From: Macrococcus equipercicus
GTDB lineage: Bacteria > Bacillota > Bacilli > Staphylococcales > Staphylococcaceae
Direction: 5' to 3'
NCBI RefSeq assembly: GCF_004359525.2
Contig: NZ_SCWC02000007.1
Span: 21,747-85,746, forward strand
Length of the DNA: 64,000 nucleotides
In this document: positions 1 to 9,731 of the stretch, piece by piece
Position numbering within the stretch: position 1 is the stretch's first letter
Layout: each line of letters opens with the position of its first letter
Program-made: the position numbers and the translations under genes
The notes under the pieces: generated by a model
Seen by the model: the letters and a program-made list of their open reading frames with translations, nothing else
What the model was told of the DNA's origin: nothing
Databases searched by the model: none

Positions 1-1
1 G

Positions 2-337
2 TTAGTCGGCATCTATGCATTAGGGGCTGAAGAAATAATTATTATGGGCCATAAAGACTGCGGCATGGGTAACCTTGATGTAGATGCAGTGCTTACGACG
101 ATGAAGTCACGCGGCGTTAAAGAAGAAGTCCTTCATACGCTGGAACATTCAGGTATTGATATTCATCATTTCCTTGAAGGATTTAAAGATGTCAGAGAAA
201 ATGTTAATAATAACATTGAGCTCATTTACAATCATCCATTGTTTGATAAATCAGTTCCTGTACACGGATTAGTCATTGATCCACATACCGGTGAACTTGA
301 CTTAATTCAAAATGGCTATGATAAAGTGATTAAATAA
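2..337 (+). CDS. Beta-class carbonic anhydrase, C-terminal part (5' end outside window)
   Basis: The reading frame is open from base 2, so the gene begins before the window; 111 codons are visible. Beta-carbonic anhydrases interconvert CO2 and bicarbonate in the cytoplasm using zinc. The visible part has the IIIMGHKDCGMG segment, whose His and Cys are the second half of the Cys-His-Cys zinc site; the first Cys lies upstream of the window. The C-terminal part ends with VHGLVIDPHTGELDLI, typical of the family. The first ATG, at 44, lies inside the conserved core and is not the true start. A strong terminator follows at once. Family assignment is firm; the exact substrate is not tested by the sequence. 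Confidence 0.85.
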   Translation, partial: LVGIYALGAEEIIIMGHKDCGMGNLDVDAVLTTMKSRGVKEEVLHTLEHSGIDIHHFLEGFKDVRENVNNNIELIYNHPLFDKSVPVHGLVIDPHTGELDLIQNGYDKVIK

Positions 338-373
338 CAATAAACCGCTGAGAAATCTCAGCGGTTTATTGTT
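336..373. terminator. Bidirectional terminator between carbonic anhydrase and vraR
   Basis: Long perfect hairpin, arm AACAATAAACCGCTGAG with a 4-base loop, flanked by A- and T-rich ends. It can end the plus-strand carbonic anhydrase transcript and the minus-strand vraR transcript. Confidence 0.85.
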
Positions 374-376
374 ATT

Positions 377-1003
377 CTACTGTGCTACGAGATGATGCTT
401 GAAAGCATAAATGACAGCCTGTGTTCTGTCCTGCACTTCAAGTTTACTCAAAATATTGCTGACATGGGTTTTCACTGTCTTGATTGTGATATGGCTGGCA
501 TCGGCAATCTCCTGATTTGAATAGCCTTTGGCAATGAGCATAAGAATCTCCATCTCACGCTCGGTCAGCATTTCGTGCAGTGCCGCTCTCTGGTTCACCC
601 GGTTGCGCATCTTCGTCATGACTTCCGCTTCAAACACCGATTCTCCGCTGTATGTTTTACGGACTGCTTCTGCGATAGCATCGGCACTCGATGTCTTCAA
701 TATATAGCTGTCCACACCGGCATCAATCGCTGCATACACTTCCTGGTCATCGATGAAGCTCGTCAGCATGACGACTTTAATCTGCGGCCATCTGCTCTTA
801 ATAATAGTAGTCGCTTCGATGCCGTTCATCTTATCCATCACCATATCCATCAGTATGACGTCTGGATTCAGTGCTTCCGCCTGCGCGACCCCCTCTATGC
901 CATCCCCTGCTTCACCGACAATCTCAATGTCACTTTGCGTGGACAGAAAACTCGATATCCCGATTCTAACCATCTCATGATCATCTACAAACAATACTCT
1001 CAT
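377..1003 (-). CDS. vraR: Cell-wall stress response regulator VraR
   Basis: NarL/LuxR-family response regulator of 208 residues, nearly the length of S. aureus VraR and alike along its whole length. The receiver domain (about 1-120) has the acidic pair D7/D8, phosphoacceptor D53 in VILMDMVMD and the conserved Lys in YILKTSS. The C-terminal HTH (about 145-205) starts at LTEREMEIL and includes [19 protein letters not shown]. The family is phosphorylated by VraS when wall synthesis is blocked and switches on the cell-wall stress regulon. It is last in vraU-vraT-vraS-vraR; its ATG overlaps the vraS stop by 4 nt (ATGA), implying translational coupling. A strong hairpin lies just downstream. Confidence 0.96.
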   Translation of the reverse strand: MRVLFVDDHEMVRIGISSFLSTQSDIEIVGEAGDGIEGVAQAEALNPDVILMDMVMDKMNGIEATTIIKSRWPQIKVVMLTSFIDDQEVYAAIDAGVDSYILKTSSADAIAEAVRKTYSGESVFEAEVMTKMRNRVNQRAALHEMLTEREMEILMLIAKGYSNQEIADASHITIKTVKTHVSNILSKLEVQDRTQAVIYAFKHHLVAQ

Positions 1004-2025
1004 GATGTCTCTCCTCCTGTATATGGCACTTTGACTTCTATTCTTGTACCACTCTTAACAGCAGAGATGATCTGACAGTTGCCGCCGATCTCTACCGCTC
1101 GTTCCTTCATTGTATTGATGCCGTAGCGTGATTCATCGCGCTGTGACATATCAAAGCCCCTGCCGTCATCAGTCAATCTTAAAATCACACTATCCCCGAC
1201 TTGGAACAGCTCTATAGCCAGCTGGCTGGCGTGCGCATGCCGTAAAGTGTTGGAGATAGCCTCCTGTGTAATTCTGAACAGATGGTCTTCTACGCCTTTA
1301 GACATCGTGATATCCGCTATATCCATTCGTATAGTAAGCGGTATTTTCTTCTTCAACTCAGAGATGAGGTCCTGAATTCCGGCACGGAGCGACTTATTCT
1401 GCAGCGCGAGCGGCCTTAAGTGCAGCAGCAGCGCTCTCATTTCAAGCTGCGCTTCATGCAGCATTTTCCCGAGTATGGCGACCTGCTTTGCCGGCTGTTC
1501 ATCAAGCGGGTGGTTTTTAATGGCAGACAACATCATGCTCGCTGCAAAAAGCTGCTGGCTGACGGAGTCATGAAGGTCACGGGCGAGTCGCTGCCGTTCT
1601 TCCTCGACAATTTTTTTGACAATCTGTTCATTGACACCTGTTGTGACAAGCTGATTCTGATGCTTGATAGTCCGGACTGACTCATTCAGCTTGACGATGG
1701 TCTGAAACAGTTCATATATTTCCGGCTGCATCATCATCTCCTCATTGTCATCGAGCGGTTCGCCGAAATCAACAGCCTGCATCTGCCCTTTAATCCATGC
1801 CAGCTGCTCGTTCTGCTTGTAAGCAGTGAGTGACCCCATAACAATGCATGCCAGAATAACGACGATATTGAGAAATAAAAATGCCGGGACACCGATAATC
1901 TGTGTATACAGCATCCCCTGGAAATAAATGATATTTGTAAAAATACGGTCAAGTATATAAAAGATAAAGACGAGAGAATAAACAAGGATGAGCATGACAC
2001 CAATCATTCGCGTATAGTTATTCAT
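1000..2025 (-). CDS. vraS: Cell-wall stress sensor histidine kinase VraS
   Basis: Membrane histidine kinase of 341 residues. Two N-terminal transmembrane segments (about 7-27 and 43-66) enclose a very short outer loop, the layout of intramembrane-sensing kinases of the LiaS/VraS class. The HisKA_3 dimerisation box [18 protein letters not shown] carries H152, followed by the HATPase domain with [14 protein letters not shown] and DDGRGF motifs. It should sense wall-antibiotic stress with VraT and phosphorylate VraR. Its start overlaps the vraT stop and its stop overlaps the vraR start, 4 nt each. Order and overlaps match the S. aureus operon. Confidence 0.95.
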   Translation of the reverse strand: MNNYTRMIGVMLILVYSLVFIFYILDRIFTNIIYFQGMLYTQIIGVPAFLFLNIVVILACIVMGSLTAYKQNEQLAWIKGQMQAVDFGEPLDDNEEMMMQPEIYELFQTIVKLNESVRTIKHQNQLVTTGVNEQIVKKIVEEERQRLARDLHDSVSQQLFAASMMLSAIKNHPLDEQPAKQVAILGKMLHEAQLEMRALLLHLRPLALQNKSLRAGIQDLISELKKKIPLTIRMDIADITMSKGVEDHLFRITQEAISNTLRHAHASQLAIELFQVGDSVILRLTDDGRGFDMSQRDESRYGINTMKERAVEIGGNCQIISAVKSGTRIEVKVPYTGGETS

Positions 2026-2717
2026 CGATGCACGACCTCCAGATCACCGACAATAGATGAGACGATGACTTTGACTGCGACGCCGTTCTCATAGTCTTCA
2101 GAAATATAAGTCAAGCGCTCATTTTTGGCGCGTCTCGTGAACTCATGATCTACTTTCAGCTGTCCATACAGTGCTGAATAATCAATCTTAGTCTGATAAT
2201 GATGCGGCACAATGACCGTCGTCTTTCCTATCATATGATTGACGACTATTAAATTTTCCTGCTGCAAGTTCGCCGCATTCGTCAAATCAATCGTCACATC
2301 GCCGACTGCATGCTGAAGATGAATATCATCAAAGCGGTAAACGGTCTTCGGCGTCTCCTGTGTATTGAACCACTTCTGCCCGTAGACATGAACATCTTTA
2401 TCAGCGGTGACAATCACATGAACCGGCTTTCTTTTCGTAATCGCATAGCGCACTGCAATGATGACGAGAAAGCTGAACAATACAATAAGTGTATAAGGGT
2501 TGGACAGCAGTCCGAACAGCAAAAGGCTAAGACCGCTCCAGAACAGCACAAGCCCTCTCAGCTTCTTCCTGAAATACTGACTGATGTAAATCAGCAGCCC
2601 CCCGAGCACGAGTACGAGGAGCATCCCTGTCTTGATAAAAAAGATATAGTATAAGTTAGACAACAGCAGCAGGATTAAAAAGCTGATTAATATTTCTGTT
2701 GATACTAATTGCTTCAC
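2022..2717 (-). CDS. vraT: VraT (YvqF/LiaF-type) regulator of VraSR
   Basis: Membrane protein of 231 residues with hydrophobic segments in the first about 95 residues (including ILISFLILLLLSNLYYIFF) and a soluble beta-rich C-terminal half of the LiaF/DUF2154 type ([35 protein letters not shown]). In Bacillus LiaF restrains LiaS; in S. aureus VraT is needed for VraSR signalling and methicillin resistance. It lies between vraU and vraS with 4-nt overlaps on both sides, so the four genes are translated as one coupled unit. The assignment rests on domain layout plus operon position. Confidence 0.92.
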   Translation of the reverse strand: MKQLVSTEILISFLILLLLSNLYYIFFIKTGMLLVLVLGGLLIYISQYFRKKLRGLVLFWSGLSLLLFGLLSNPYTLIVLFSFLVIIAVRYAITKRKPVHVIVTADKDVHVYGQKWFNTQETPKTVYRFDDIHLQHAVGDVTIDLTNAANLQQENLIVVNHMIGKTTVIVPHHYQTKIDYSALYGQLKVDHEFTRRAKNERLTYISEDYENGVAVKVIVSSIVGDLEVVHR

Positions 2718-3079
2718 GTACTCACTTCTTTCCCCTTCAGTTTTCTAATCATCATTATCTCATATTCTGTCTCTTCTTTCATGTGGTCGAGCATTTGCAG
2801 CGATGCTTCAATCTGCTGCAGCTCATCGTCAATCTTGTTCAAAGCGTCGATTGCTGCATAGCGGTTCGTACGGAAATCACGCATGCTGCCGTCCTCTGAA
2901 TCAATGACAGCTAGCTGGCTGTCATAGGCTTCAGTCAGACGTCTATGTTCTTCACGTTTCATCGCTTTCATCACATTCAGTTCAGTCAGTCTCTGCTGCA
3001 GTTCTTTTAACTTTAAATATAGACTATGCCTCACGCTTTTCTTCACGGTCTGCTTTAAATAAGATTTCAGTCGCTCCAT
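2714..3079 (-). CDS. vraU: VraU, first gene of the vraUTSR operon; coiled-coil-rich protein
   Basis: A 121-residue soluble, charged protein. It has heptad-like helices, for example LYLKLKELQQRLTELNVMKA and ALNKIDDELQQIEASLQMLD, suggesting a coiled coil; no catalytic motif is visible. It holds the place of S. aureus vraU, the first and poorly understood gene of the vra operon next to map. A good Shine-Dalgarno (AAGGAG) precedes the ATG, and the stop overlaps the vraT start by 4 nt. The operon promoter must lie in the short gap just downstream of the map terminator or inside map. Function unknown. Confidence 0.85.
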   Translation of the reverse strand: MERLKSYLKQTVKKSVRHSLYLKLKELQQRLTELNVMKAMKREEHRRLTEAYDSQLAVIDSEDGSMRDFRTNRYAAIDALNKIDDELQQIEASLQMLDHMKEETEYEIMMIRKLKGKEVST

Positions 3080-3110
3080 CTCGTCATCTCCTTACTATAT
3101 CTTCTACTAT

Positions 3111-3146
3111 AAAAAAAGCTCCTGATGACGTGAAACGTCTCAGGAA
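3111..3146 (-). terminator. Terminator of map
   Basis: On the minus strand a hairpin (stem TCCTGA/GACGT with a one-base bulge) is followed by a run of seven T. It separates map from the vraUTSR operon. Confidence 0.75.
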
Positions 3147-3164
3147 CGATTTTTATCTCATACT

Positions 3165-3926
<762 letters not shown>

Positions 3927-4014
3927 TTATCTCTTCTTTCAATTAGTTATGATAGTTCATTATAACAAATTATTAATGTTATACTAATAAAAAACTACGA
4001 ATAGGTACGAGCTC

Positions 4015-5001
4015 ATGAAATGGACAAAACAAATTATCGGTCCCCGGATCATCAAGACGGGTCTTGCGACATTTTTGACGGCGTTGTTCTGCCAGCTGCT
4101 TCATCTGCCGGCTACATTCGCTGTTATTGCATCGCTTGTTTCCATCGAACCGACAGCTAAAGCGTCGCTCAGAAAAGCGTTCATCAGGTTTCCTGCTTCT
4201 ATACTCGGGGCATTCATCGCAGTGACCAGCGCTTATTTCCTCGGCGAATCACCTTTAGCATACAGCATTGCTGCAACCCTGACAATTGTCATCTGCTATC
4301 AGCTCAAGCTGCATGACGGCATGCTTGTCGCCAGTCTGACTGCTGCTGCCATGATTCCGAACATCCATGATGACTTCGTCTTCAACTTCTTCTCAAGACT
4401 AGTGACAACGACGATCGGTCTAACGACAGCAGGGCTTGTCAACTTCCTCGTGCTGCCGCCGAAGTATCAGCTGCAGATTGAAACGTTGATCAACAATGTC
4501 GAGAGCGAACTGCAGCAGTTATTCATCACCCGGGGAAAAGAAGTTTTAATCGGTCATTACCACTCGAAGGACAGCGTCAGAAAGCTGATTCAAATAAGCA
4601 AGATGATCACTAAAATAGAGCAGCTGATCCAATATGAACACGAGGAATTTCAGTATCATCAGAGCGATATCAACAGAAAGAAATTGATGATGACGCTTGA
4701 GAAACGACTGCAGTTCAACCGGCTTTATATCATTCATCTGACCAACATGATCTATATGCCGCAGGAAACAGCATTTGATTTTCATGCAGAAGAGCGGCAG
4801 GCGTATACGGATATTATCATGGCGATGCAGCAGCATGAGCCGGTGCCGAGAACTGCCTTGTCGACATTCAAGTCAAGTGTCAAGCACCTGGCAGAATTTG
4901 ATGACAATCAGCTGAAAAGTCATTACATATACGAGCTGCTGATGATTCAGAAACTGCTGACAGAACAGCACGCCGATTACCAGACAGACGAAACGCCTTG
5001 A
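4015..5001 (+). CDS. FUSC/aromatic-acid-exporter family membrane protein
   Basis: A 328-residue protein. The N-terminal half (to about 145) is several membrane helices with the family's THAxxAVIxxxVSxEPTxKASLRKAF-type pattern (here FAVIASLVSIEPTAKASLRK). The C-terminal half is cytoplasmic and helical, rich in Gln and charged residues, as in ArAE_1 (DUF939) proteins. Substrates are unknown in Firmicutes; relatives export aromatic acids. It is monocistronic, divergent from map, and its stop codon lies inside the terminator stem. Confidence 0.82.
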   Translation: MKWTKQIIGPRIIKTGLATFLTALFCQLLHLPATFAVIASLVSIEPTAKASLRKAFIRFPASILGAFIAVTSAYFLGESPLAYSIAATLTIVICYQLKLHDGMLVASLTAAAMIPNIHDDFVFNFFSRLVTTTIGLTTAGLVNFLVLPPKYQLQIETLINNVESELQQLFITRGKEVLIGHYHSKDSVRKLIQISKMITKIEQLIQYEHEEFQYHQSDINRKKLMMTLEKRLQFNRLYIIHLTNMIYMPQETAFDFHAEERQAYTDIIMAMQQHEPVPRTALSTFKSSVKHLAEFDDNQLKSHYIYELLMIQKLLTEQHADYQTDETP

Positions 5002-5027
5002 CCGCTCCTGGTCAAGGCGTTCTTTTG
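4992..5027 (+). terminator. Terminator of the FUSC transporter gene
   Basis: Perfect stem ACGCCTTGACC / GGTCAAGGCGT with a 6-base loop, then TTCTTTTG. The stop codon (4999-5001) is within the left arm. Confidence 0.85.
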
Positions 5028-5035
5028 TGTCCACC

Positions 5036-5755
5036 TTACTTCTCACTGAGCAGGCGGTTAATAATGACATTTTTTGCGTTCTCTTCTGTACTGTTGTCGC
5101 CGATTGATTCAAACGGGATGTTCTTACGGTCACACGCAGCTTGCAGCAGGTAGTCAGTGATCTCATGATTTTTCGGCAGAATCGGCCCGTGCAGATAAGT
5201 GCCGAGCAGATTTTTATAATGCAGTCCTTCTTTTTTGTCGGTATCGTTGTTGCCGTATCCTGCGATGACGTCTCCGAGCGTCCCGTAAGGATGATACGTT
5301 CTGCCGCCGTGGTTCTCAAAGCCGACAATGCGGCCGAATGTCTCTGACTCTATGACGATGTTGCCTGTCAGCCGTTCTTTCTTCGATTCTGTATAGAAAT
5401 CAAGAATATTCAGGCCCGGCAGCTCCTGACCATCAGGCGTCACATATTTCTCGCCTAAAAACTGATAGCCGCCGCAAATAGTAAGTGCCGGCACGCCGTC
5501 TTCAATAGCAGCCTTGAACTCATCTTTAATGCGGAATAGTTCCTGTGTTGCGATTGCCTGCTCGCGGTCACTGCCGCCGCCGATAAATAAAATATCCGCT
5601 TCACTGACAGCGAGTCCAGACGTCTCTTTGACATCAGTGACTGTGACGTCAATACCACGCCATTTCGCCCGTTTCTTAAGCGCGATGATATTTCCGATAT
5701 CCCCATATAAATTGAGTTTGTCAGGCATAAAGTGATAAACATTGATTGAAGACAT
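5036..5755 (-). CDS. gatD: Lipid II isoglutaminyl synthase, glutaminase subunit GatD
   Basis: Class I-like glutamine amidotransferase of the CobB/CobQ type, 239 residues. The nucleophile Cys is in [12 protein letters not shown] and the catalytic His in [11 protein letters not shown]. With MurT it amidates the alpha-carboxyl of D-glutamate in the lipid II stem peptide, supplying ammonia from glutamine. The start shares one base with the murT stop (TAATG), so the two subunits are translationally coupled. Ends before a convergent plus-strand gene. Confidence 0.95.
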   Translation of the reverse strand: MSSINVYHFMPDKLNLYGDIGNIIALKKRAKWRGIDVTVTDVKETSGLAVSEADILFIGGGSDREQAIATQELFRIKDEFKAAIEDGVPALTICGGYQFLGEKYVTPDGQELPGLNILDFYTESKKERLTGNIVIESETFGRIVGFENHGGRTYHPYGTLGDVIAGYGNNDTDKKEGLHYKNLLGTYLHGPILPKNHEITDYLLQAACDRKNIPFESIGDNSTEENAKNVIINRLLSEK

Positions 5756-7065
5756 TAGTTGCCCTCCTTAAAGAAGTTTGTCAGTGTACGGTGCATCGGT
5801 TCGAGTGATGTATAGTTCGGTATACATACGGTATAGGCGTCATCCATAAGCGCCGCTTTTGTTGCAGCCGGAATATCCCTGATGACTTCGACCGGCACAT
5901 TAATTTCAGCGTATTTCAGTCTTACTGCCAGTTCCTCCGCCCGGTTACCTGTACAGTAAATCCGGCTGATCGTCTGACGTTCCAGTTTTTCAAAGTCAGC
6001 GTCCCAGATCCAGGAAATGTCCCGTCCATCGGCTCCATTGTCGTTCAGACTGATTAAATAGCTCTTCTGTCCTTCAATTTTCTCTCCGACAGACAGACTG
6101 GCATTCAGTCCAGCGGGATTTTTAGCGAGATTGATGATCGCTTCTTTCCGGCCGTTCGTGAAGTACTGCATGCGGCCGTTGTCCGATGCATAGCTTTCGA
6201 ATCCTTTTCTGATGGCTTCATCAGTTAAGCCCAGTTCTTTCAGGACGCTGTAGGCCGCAATAATATTGAAGACATTGAAGTCACCGGCAAGCTTCATGTT
6301 GAATGTCTCGCCGTTAATAACCGGCACTAAATACGGATTTTCAGCAAGTGCTTCGATTTCATATTTAGGCACAGCACGGTTAAAGCCGCAGTCACAAGTA
6401 TAATGACCCAGCTGGTTATAATGAATGGCACTGTAATCGAGCAGTCTGCCGCAGTTCGGGCAGTACTTGCTTTCAATCATCGTGCTTTCCTCGAAATGAT
6501 GGATGCCTGCTTTCATGCCGTAATAGACAACGTCGTCACTTGCTATTTTAAGACGTGACACAAATGGGTCGTCAGCATTCAGGAGGAGCTTGATGCCTTT
6601 ACCTTTAATATGGTCCGCTATACCATCGACCAGTATATCGATCTCACCGAAACGGTCCATCTGGTCGCGGAAGAAGTTCGTGAACACCATCATAGTCGGT
6701 GTCATCTCGCTCAATACACGTGGAATTGACCCTTCATCGATTTCTATAATGGCGAGCTTTGTATTTCTTTTTGTCTGGACGATAAAACTTGATGTGATAC
6801 CGGCTGCCATATTGGCACCTTCTGTATTATGAACAATCTGAATATGATTAGTTTTTAAAGTGTGACCGATTAAGTTCGATGTCGTCGTCTTACCGTTCGT
6901 CCCTGAAATAAAGACTACGGCATCGACTGATGATGCGAGTTTGCGTAAAATATGCGGATCAATTCTACGCGCCAGCTGACCCGGCAGATCCGTCCCGCGT
7001 TTACCGGCAGCGATGCTTGCGCGTCTTGCTGCTTTTGCGATTAATTTAGCTGAAAAAGTTCTCAT
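5755..7065 (-). CDS. murT: Lipid II isoglutaminyl synthase, Mur-ligase-like subunit MurT
   Basis: Mur-ligase-family ATPase, 436 residues from the chosen start. P-loop [12 protein letters not shown] (about 50-62), EIDEGS, a four-Cys zinc ribbon (CPNCGRLL...CDCGF) inserted in the central domain, and the DNGRMQYF and NLAKNPAG segments match S. aureus MurT. It activates lipid II D-Glu with ATP for amidation by GatD. I chose the second in-frame ATG because AAGGAGG lies 7 nt before it and S. aureus MurT begins at the same place; an ATG at 7086 has no comparable site. Two -10-like TATAAT boxes lie upstream. Confidence 0.95.
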   Translation of the reverse strand: MRTFSAKLIAKAARRASIAAGKRGTDLPGQLARRIDPHILRKLASSVDAVVFISGTNGKTTTSNLIGHTLKTNHIQIVHNTEGANMAAGITSSFIVQTKRNTKLAIIEIDEGSIPRVLSEMTPTMMVFTNFFRDQMDRFGEIDILVDGIADHIKGKGIKLLLNADDPFVSRLKIASDDVVYYGMKAGIHHFEESTMIESKYCPNCGRLLDYSAIHYNQLGHYTCDCGFNRAVPKYEIEALAENPYLVPVINGETFNMKLAGDFNVFNIIAAYSVLKELGLTDEAIRKGFESYASDNGRMQYFTNGRKEAIINLAKNPAGLNASLSVGEKIEGQKSYLISLNDNGADGRDISWIWDADFEKLERQTISRIYCTGNRAEELAVRLKYAEINVPVEVIRDIPAATKAALMDDAYTVCIPNYTSLEPMHRTLTNFFKEGN

Positions 7066-7089
7066 AACAACCTCCTTGATTAACAATTC

Positions 7090-7124
7090 ATTATACCATA
7101 GTTAAGCCATTGCTAAATATTATA
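7090..7124 (-). promoter_or_regulatory. Candidate murT-gatD promoters (two -10 boxes)
   Basis: On the minus strand TATAAT occurs at 7124-7119 and at 7095-7090. The proximal copy is preceded by TGG (extended -10), with TTTAGC 16 bp upstream as a weak -35. Either could drive murT-gatD with a short leader. Confidence 0.5.
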
Positions 7125-7215
7125 CCGAACCTATTAAATTGATTAACTTTGTATCACTGTTTTATTGCTGGCTGGCCGTTGTCACGAAGTTGTGATAAAT
7201 TTTTGTGCTACTTTA

Positions 7216-7244
7216 TTGATGAGATGTATAGACCGTGTTATTAT
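7216..7244 (+). promoter_or_regulatory. Promoter of the feo operon
   Basis: TTGATG, a 17-bp spacer, then TATTAT, about 45 bp before the feoA ATG. Placement just upstream of the Fur-like box supports it. Confidence 0.65.
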
Positions 7245-7249
7245 GTAAT

Positions 7250-7264
7250 TGAGAATGATAATCA
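7250..7264 (+). promoter_or_regulatory. Fur box (7-1-7) over the feo transcription start
   Basis: TGAGAATGATAATCA matches the Gram-positive Fur 7-1-7 inverted repeat TGATAATNATTATCA at all but one base per half. It starts 6 bp after the -10, so iron-loaded Fur would block initiation. Site is seen; the regulation is inferred. Confidence 0.8.
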
Positions 7265-7287
7265 ATACAAATTAAGAAGGTGTCCGC

Positions 7288-7521
7288 ATGCTTCATGCAG
7301 CAAATGCTCAGTTAGGTACGACTTATAAAATTAAATCAATGATACTTGATCATCATATGCTCCACCGATTGAATGCACTTGGTTTCTCAGAAGGCAGCCT
7401 GATCAAAGTCCGTCAGAAAAGCCTGTTCAAAGGGCCGTGTACGCTGGATATGAACGGTCAGCACATCTGCATCAGAAACTGTGATGCGTGCAAGATTATG
7501 CTGGAGCTCAATCATGACTAA
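7288..7521 (+). CDS. feoA: Ferrous iron transport protein FeoA
   Basis: A small SH3-like FeoA protein of 77 residues: [20 protein letters not shown] and [20 protein letters not shown] fit the beta-barrel fold. It is the cytoplasmic partner of FeoB. Ribosome site AAGAAGGTG precedes the ATG. It overlaps feoB by 8 nt and is first in a feoA-feoB-FeoB-associated operon preceded by a Fur box. The N-terminus ([15 protein letters not shown]) is slightly longer than the minimal domain. Confidence 0.9.
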   Translation: MLHAANAQLGTTYKIKSMILDHHMLHRLNALGFSEGSLIKVRQKSLFKGPCTLDMNGQHICIRNCDACKIMLELNHD

Positions 7522-9505
7522 TTCATTCTGTATTTTAGGCAATCCGAACGTCGGTAAAACGTCACTGTTCAATGCACTGACCGGTTCTTATGAATATGTC
7601 GGTAACTGGAGCGGTGTAACCGTCGAGAAGAAAATTGGCCGGCTGAAGAAAAACTATGGCCAGCTCGTCGATCTGCCCGGTACATATGATCTGCTGCCGA
7701 TTTCAAAGGACGAAACAGTCGTCACTAATTTTCTGCTGCATGAATCGTTCTCCGGAATGATCAATATAGTAGATGCCGCTCAGCTGCAGCGTAATCTGCT
7801 GCTGACGATCCAGCTGATGGAGTATGGCTCTCCTTTGTTGATCGGACTCAATATGGTCGATGTTGCCAGCAAGCGCGGTATTCGTATCGACACTCAAAAA
7901 CTGATGCGCAAGCTGAAAACACCTATTATTCCGGTTGTCGCAAGAACGGGCAGAGGTTCTGATGAAGTACTGAAAGCACTCGGCGATGCTCAGCTGTCGA
8001 CTGCCCGTCCGCTAAAAATCAATTATGACAAGCGCATTGAATCCGCAGTCAGTCAGCTAGTGACACTGTTCAGCAGCTTGTCCATCCACCAGAAGCACAA
8101 GCGATTTCTTGCGCTGCAGTACTTGCTTGAAAATCCGTCAGTGATCGACTATATCGGCCCTGCAATCGCTGCAGAAAGTGACAGCATCAAAGCAGCGCTG
8201 CAAAACTCCCTGGACCGCTCAATCAAATATTATATTCAGCAGGCCCGGACTAATTTCATCAGTGAGCTGCTGACTGATGTAGTGACTTATCCTGAGAACC
8301 GGACCAGTTATTTATCTGAGACGATCGACAGAATCGTCACACATAAAATATTCGGTATCCCTATTTTCTTATTTTTAATGTGGCTTATCTTTCAGACGAC
8401 TTTCACATGGATCGGTACACCTTTATCAGACAAGCTGGACGGCTTTTTCGGCGGACCGCTGACAGATTTCGCTCAGTCAGTGATGTCGTCACTCGGCATC
8501 GTCCCTTTTCTGCAGCATCTCGTCACAGACGGGATCATCGCAGGTGTCGGCGGCGTGCTCGTGTTCGTCCCGCAAATACTCGTCCTGTTCTTCTTCATCT
8601 CACTGCTTGAGGATTCCGGCTATATGGCAAGAATCGCAGTGATCATGGACCGGATTATGGAGATGTTCGGACTGAACGGTAAATCCTTCATCCCTATGAT
8701 TATCGGCTTCGGCTGCAATGTGCCAGGCATTATGGCGGCACGCAGCATCGAGGAAGAGAAAGAACGGCTGACAACGATACTGATTGCACCGTTTATGTCC
8801 TGCTCCGCCCGGCTGCCTGTATATGCTTTGTTCGCAGGTGTATTCTTCAAGGAGAATCAGGCACTGATTGTACTGAGTCTGTACATCATCGGCATAGTCG
8901 TCGCACTGATTGTCAGCTTTATACTGTCACGGACGTTACTGAGCAAAGATACATCGATCTTTGTCATCGAACTCCCGCCGTATCGCCTTCCTTCTTTAAA
9001 GACATTATGGCGCAGCACTTGGGAAAAAGGAAAAGGATTCATCAAGAAAGCAGGGACTTTTATATTCGGTGGTTCCGTGCTCATCTGGCTGCTTAACTAT
9101 GCAGGACCAGCAGGCTTCGGCGTCGATATCGATCACAGTTACTTAAGCATGATCGGCGGCCTGCTCGCTCCGCTGTTACTCCCTCTTGGCTTTGGGACAT
9201 GGCAGGCAGGCGCGACGTTAATTCCCGGCTTCCTCGCAAAAGAAGTAGTCGTCAGTGCGATGGCCATCATCTATGCGGTGAAAGACAATGCATTGATCGG
9301 AGTCATTCATGAACAGTTCACACCGGTGTCAGCCTATGCCTTTATGCTGTTTATACTGCTCTATATTCCATGCTTGTCAACAGTAGCTGCAATTCGTAAA
9401 GAGACTTACTCATGGAAATGGACGGCACTTGCAGTCGCTTATCCACTCGCTACCGCTTACAGTCTGACATTTATTGTCTACCAGCTCGGAAATATGTTGT
9501 TCTAG
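7514..9505 (+). CDS. feoB: Ferrous iron transporter FeoB
   Basis: Membrane Fe(II) permease with an N-terminal G-protein domain, 663 residues. G1 [12 protein letters not shown] is at residues 8-19, switch-region [12 protein letters not shown]3 DLPGTYDL and G4 NMVD follow. The membrane half begins near 275 with two Gate domains ([29 protein letters not shown]; later [15 protein letters not shown]). I chose the ATG giving MTNSFCILG, overlapping the feoA stop; the longer frame from 7481 reads through feoA and adds no domain. Neighbours and the Fur box fit iron-starvation induction. Confidence 0.96.
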   Translation: MTNSFCILGNPNVGKTSLFNALTGSYEYVGNWSGVTVEKKIGRLKKNYGQLVDLPGTYDLLPISKDETVVTNFLLHESFSGMINIVDAAQLQRNLLLTIQLMEYGSPLLIGLNMVDVASKRGIRIDTQKLMRKLKTPIIPVVARTGRGSDEVLKALGDAQLSTARPLKINYDKRIESAVSQLVTLFSSLSIHQKHKRFLALQYLLENPSVIDYIGPAIAAESDSIKAALQNSLDRSIKYYIQQARTNFISELLTDVVTYPENRTSYLSETIDRIVTHKIFGIPIFLFLMWLIFQTTFTWIGTPLSDKLDGFFGGPLTDFAQSVMSSLGIVPFLQHLVTDGIIAGVGGVLVFVPQILVLFFFISLLEDSGYMARIAVIMDRIMEMFGLNGKSFIPMIIGFGCNVPGIMAARSIEEEKERLTTILIAPFMSCSARLPVYALFAGVFFKENQALIVLSLYIIGIVVALIVSFILSRTLLSKDTSIFVIELPPYRLPSLKTLWRSTWEKGKGFIKKAGTFIFGGSVLIWLLNYAGPAGFGVDIDHSYLSMIGGLLAPLLLPLGFGTWQAGATLIPGFLAKEVVVSAMAIIYAVKDNALIGVIHEQFTPVSAYAFMLFILLYIPCLSTVAAIRKETYSWKWTALAVAYPLATAYSLTFIVYQLGNMLF

Positions 9506-9516
9506 GAGGAAAAGAC

Positions 9517-9678
9517 ATGGCTTTACTATTTAATATACTGCTCTTTGCATTGATTTTTGGCTATGCCATCTATACTTTAGTGAAGTTCTTCAACAAATCA
9601 AAAGCCGGCAAGTGCAATACTTGCGATACAAATCCTGCCTGCTCATGTGAAGTACTGATTGACGACAAACGTATTTAA
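9517..9678 (+). CDS. FeoB-associated Cys-rich membrane protein
   Basis: A 53-residue protein: one N-terminal transmembrane helix (LFNILLFALIFGYAIYTLV) and a Cys-rich tail, KCNTCDTNPACSCEV. This layout is the family often found after feoB and presumed to assist Fe(II) uptake in place of FeoC. AGGAGG lies 6 nt before the ATG and begins right at the feoB stop, so it is cotranscribed. The longer frame from 9412 is only readthrough from within feoB. Confidence 0.88.
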   Translation: MALLFNILLFALIFGYAIYTLVKFFNKSKAGKCNTCDTNPACSCEVLIDDKRI

Positions 9679-9700
9679 AGCGTTTGTCTTCTTTTTTTTG
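9664..9700 (+). terminator. Terminator of the feo operon
   Basis: Stem GACAAACG / CGTTTGTC followed by TTC and a run of eight T. The left arm lies in the last codons of the FeoB-associated gene. Confidence 0.85.
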
Positions 9701-9731
9701 TAGAATAAGTAGTATGAAGGGGGCAACGACA

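Noticed and set aside
575..1075. 166-codon plus-strand frame over vraR
   Set aside because: Antisense to a clearly conserved gene; sequence shows no domain and no ribosome site.
4873..5328. 151-codon minus-strand frame
   Set aside because: It lies in another frame of gatD and the end of the FUSC gene, crosses a strong terminator and has no family features.
7180..7205. TTGTCAC...TTGTGATAA as a Rex-type site before feoA
   Set aside because: The halves are direct-like and do not form the TTGTGA-TCACAA dyad.
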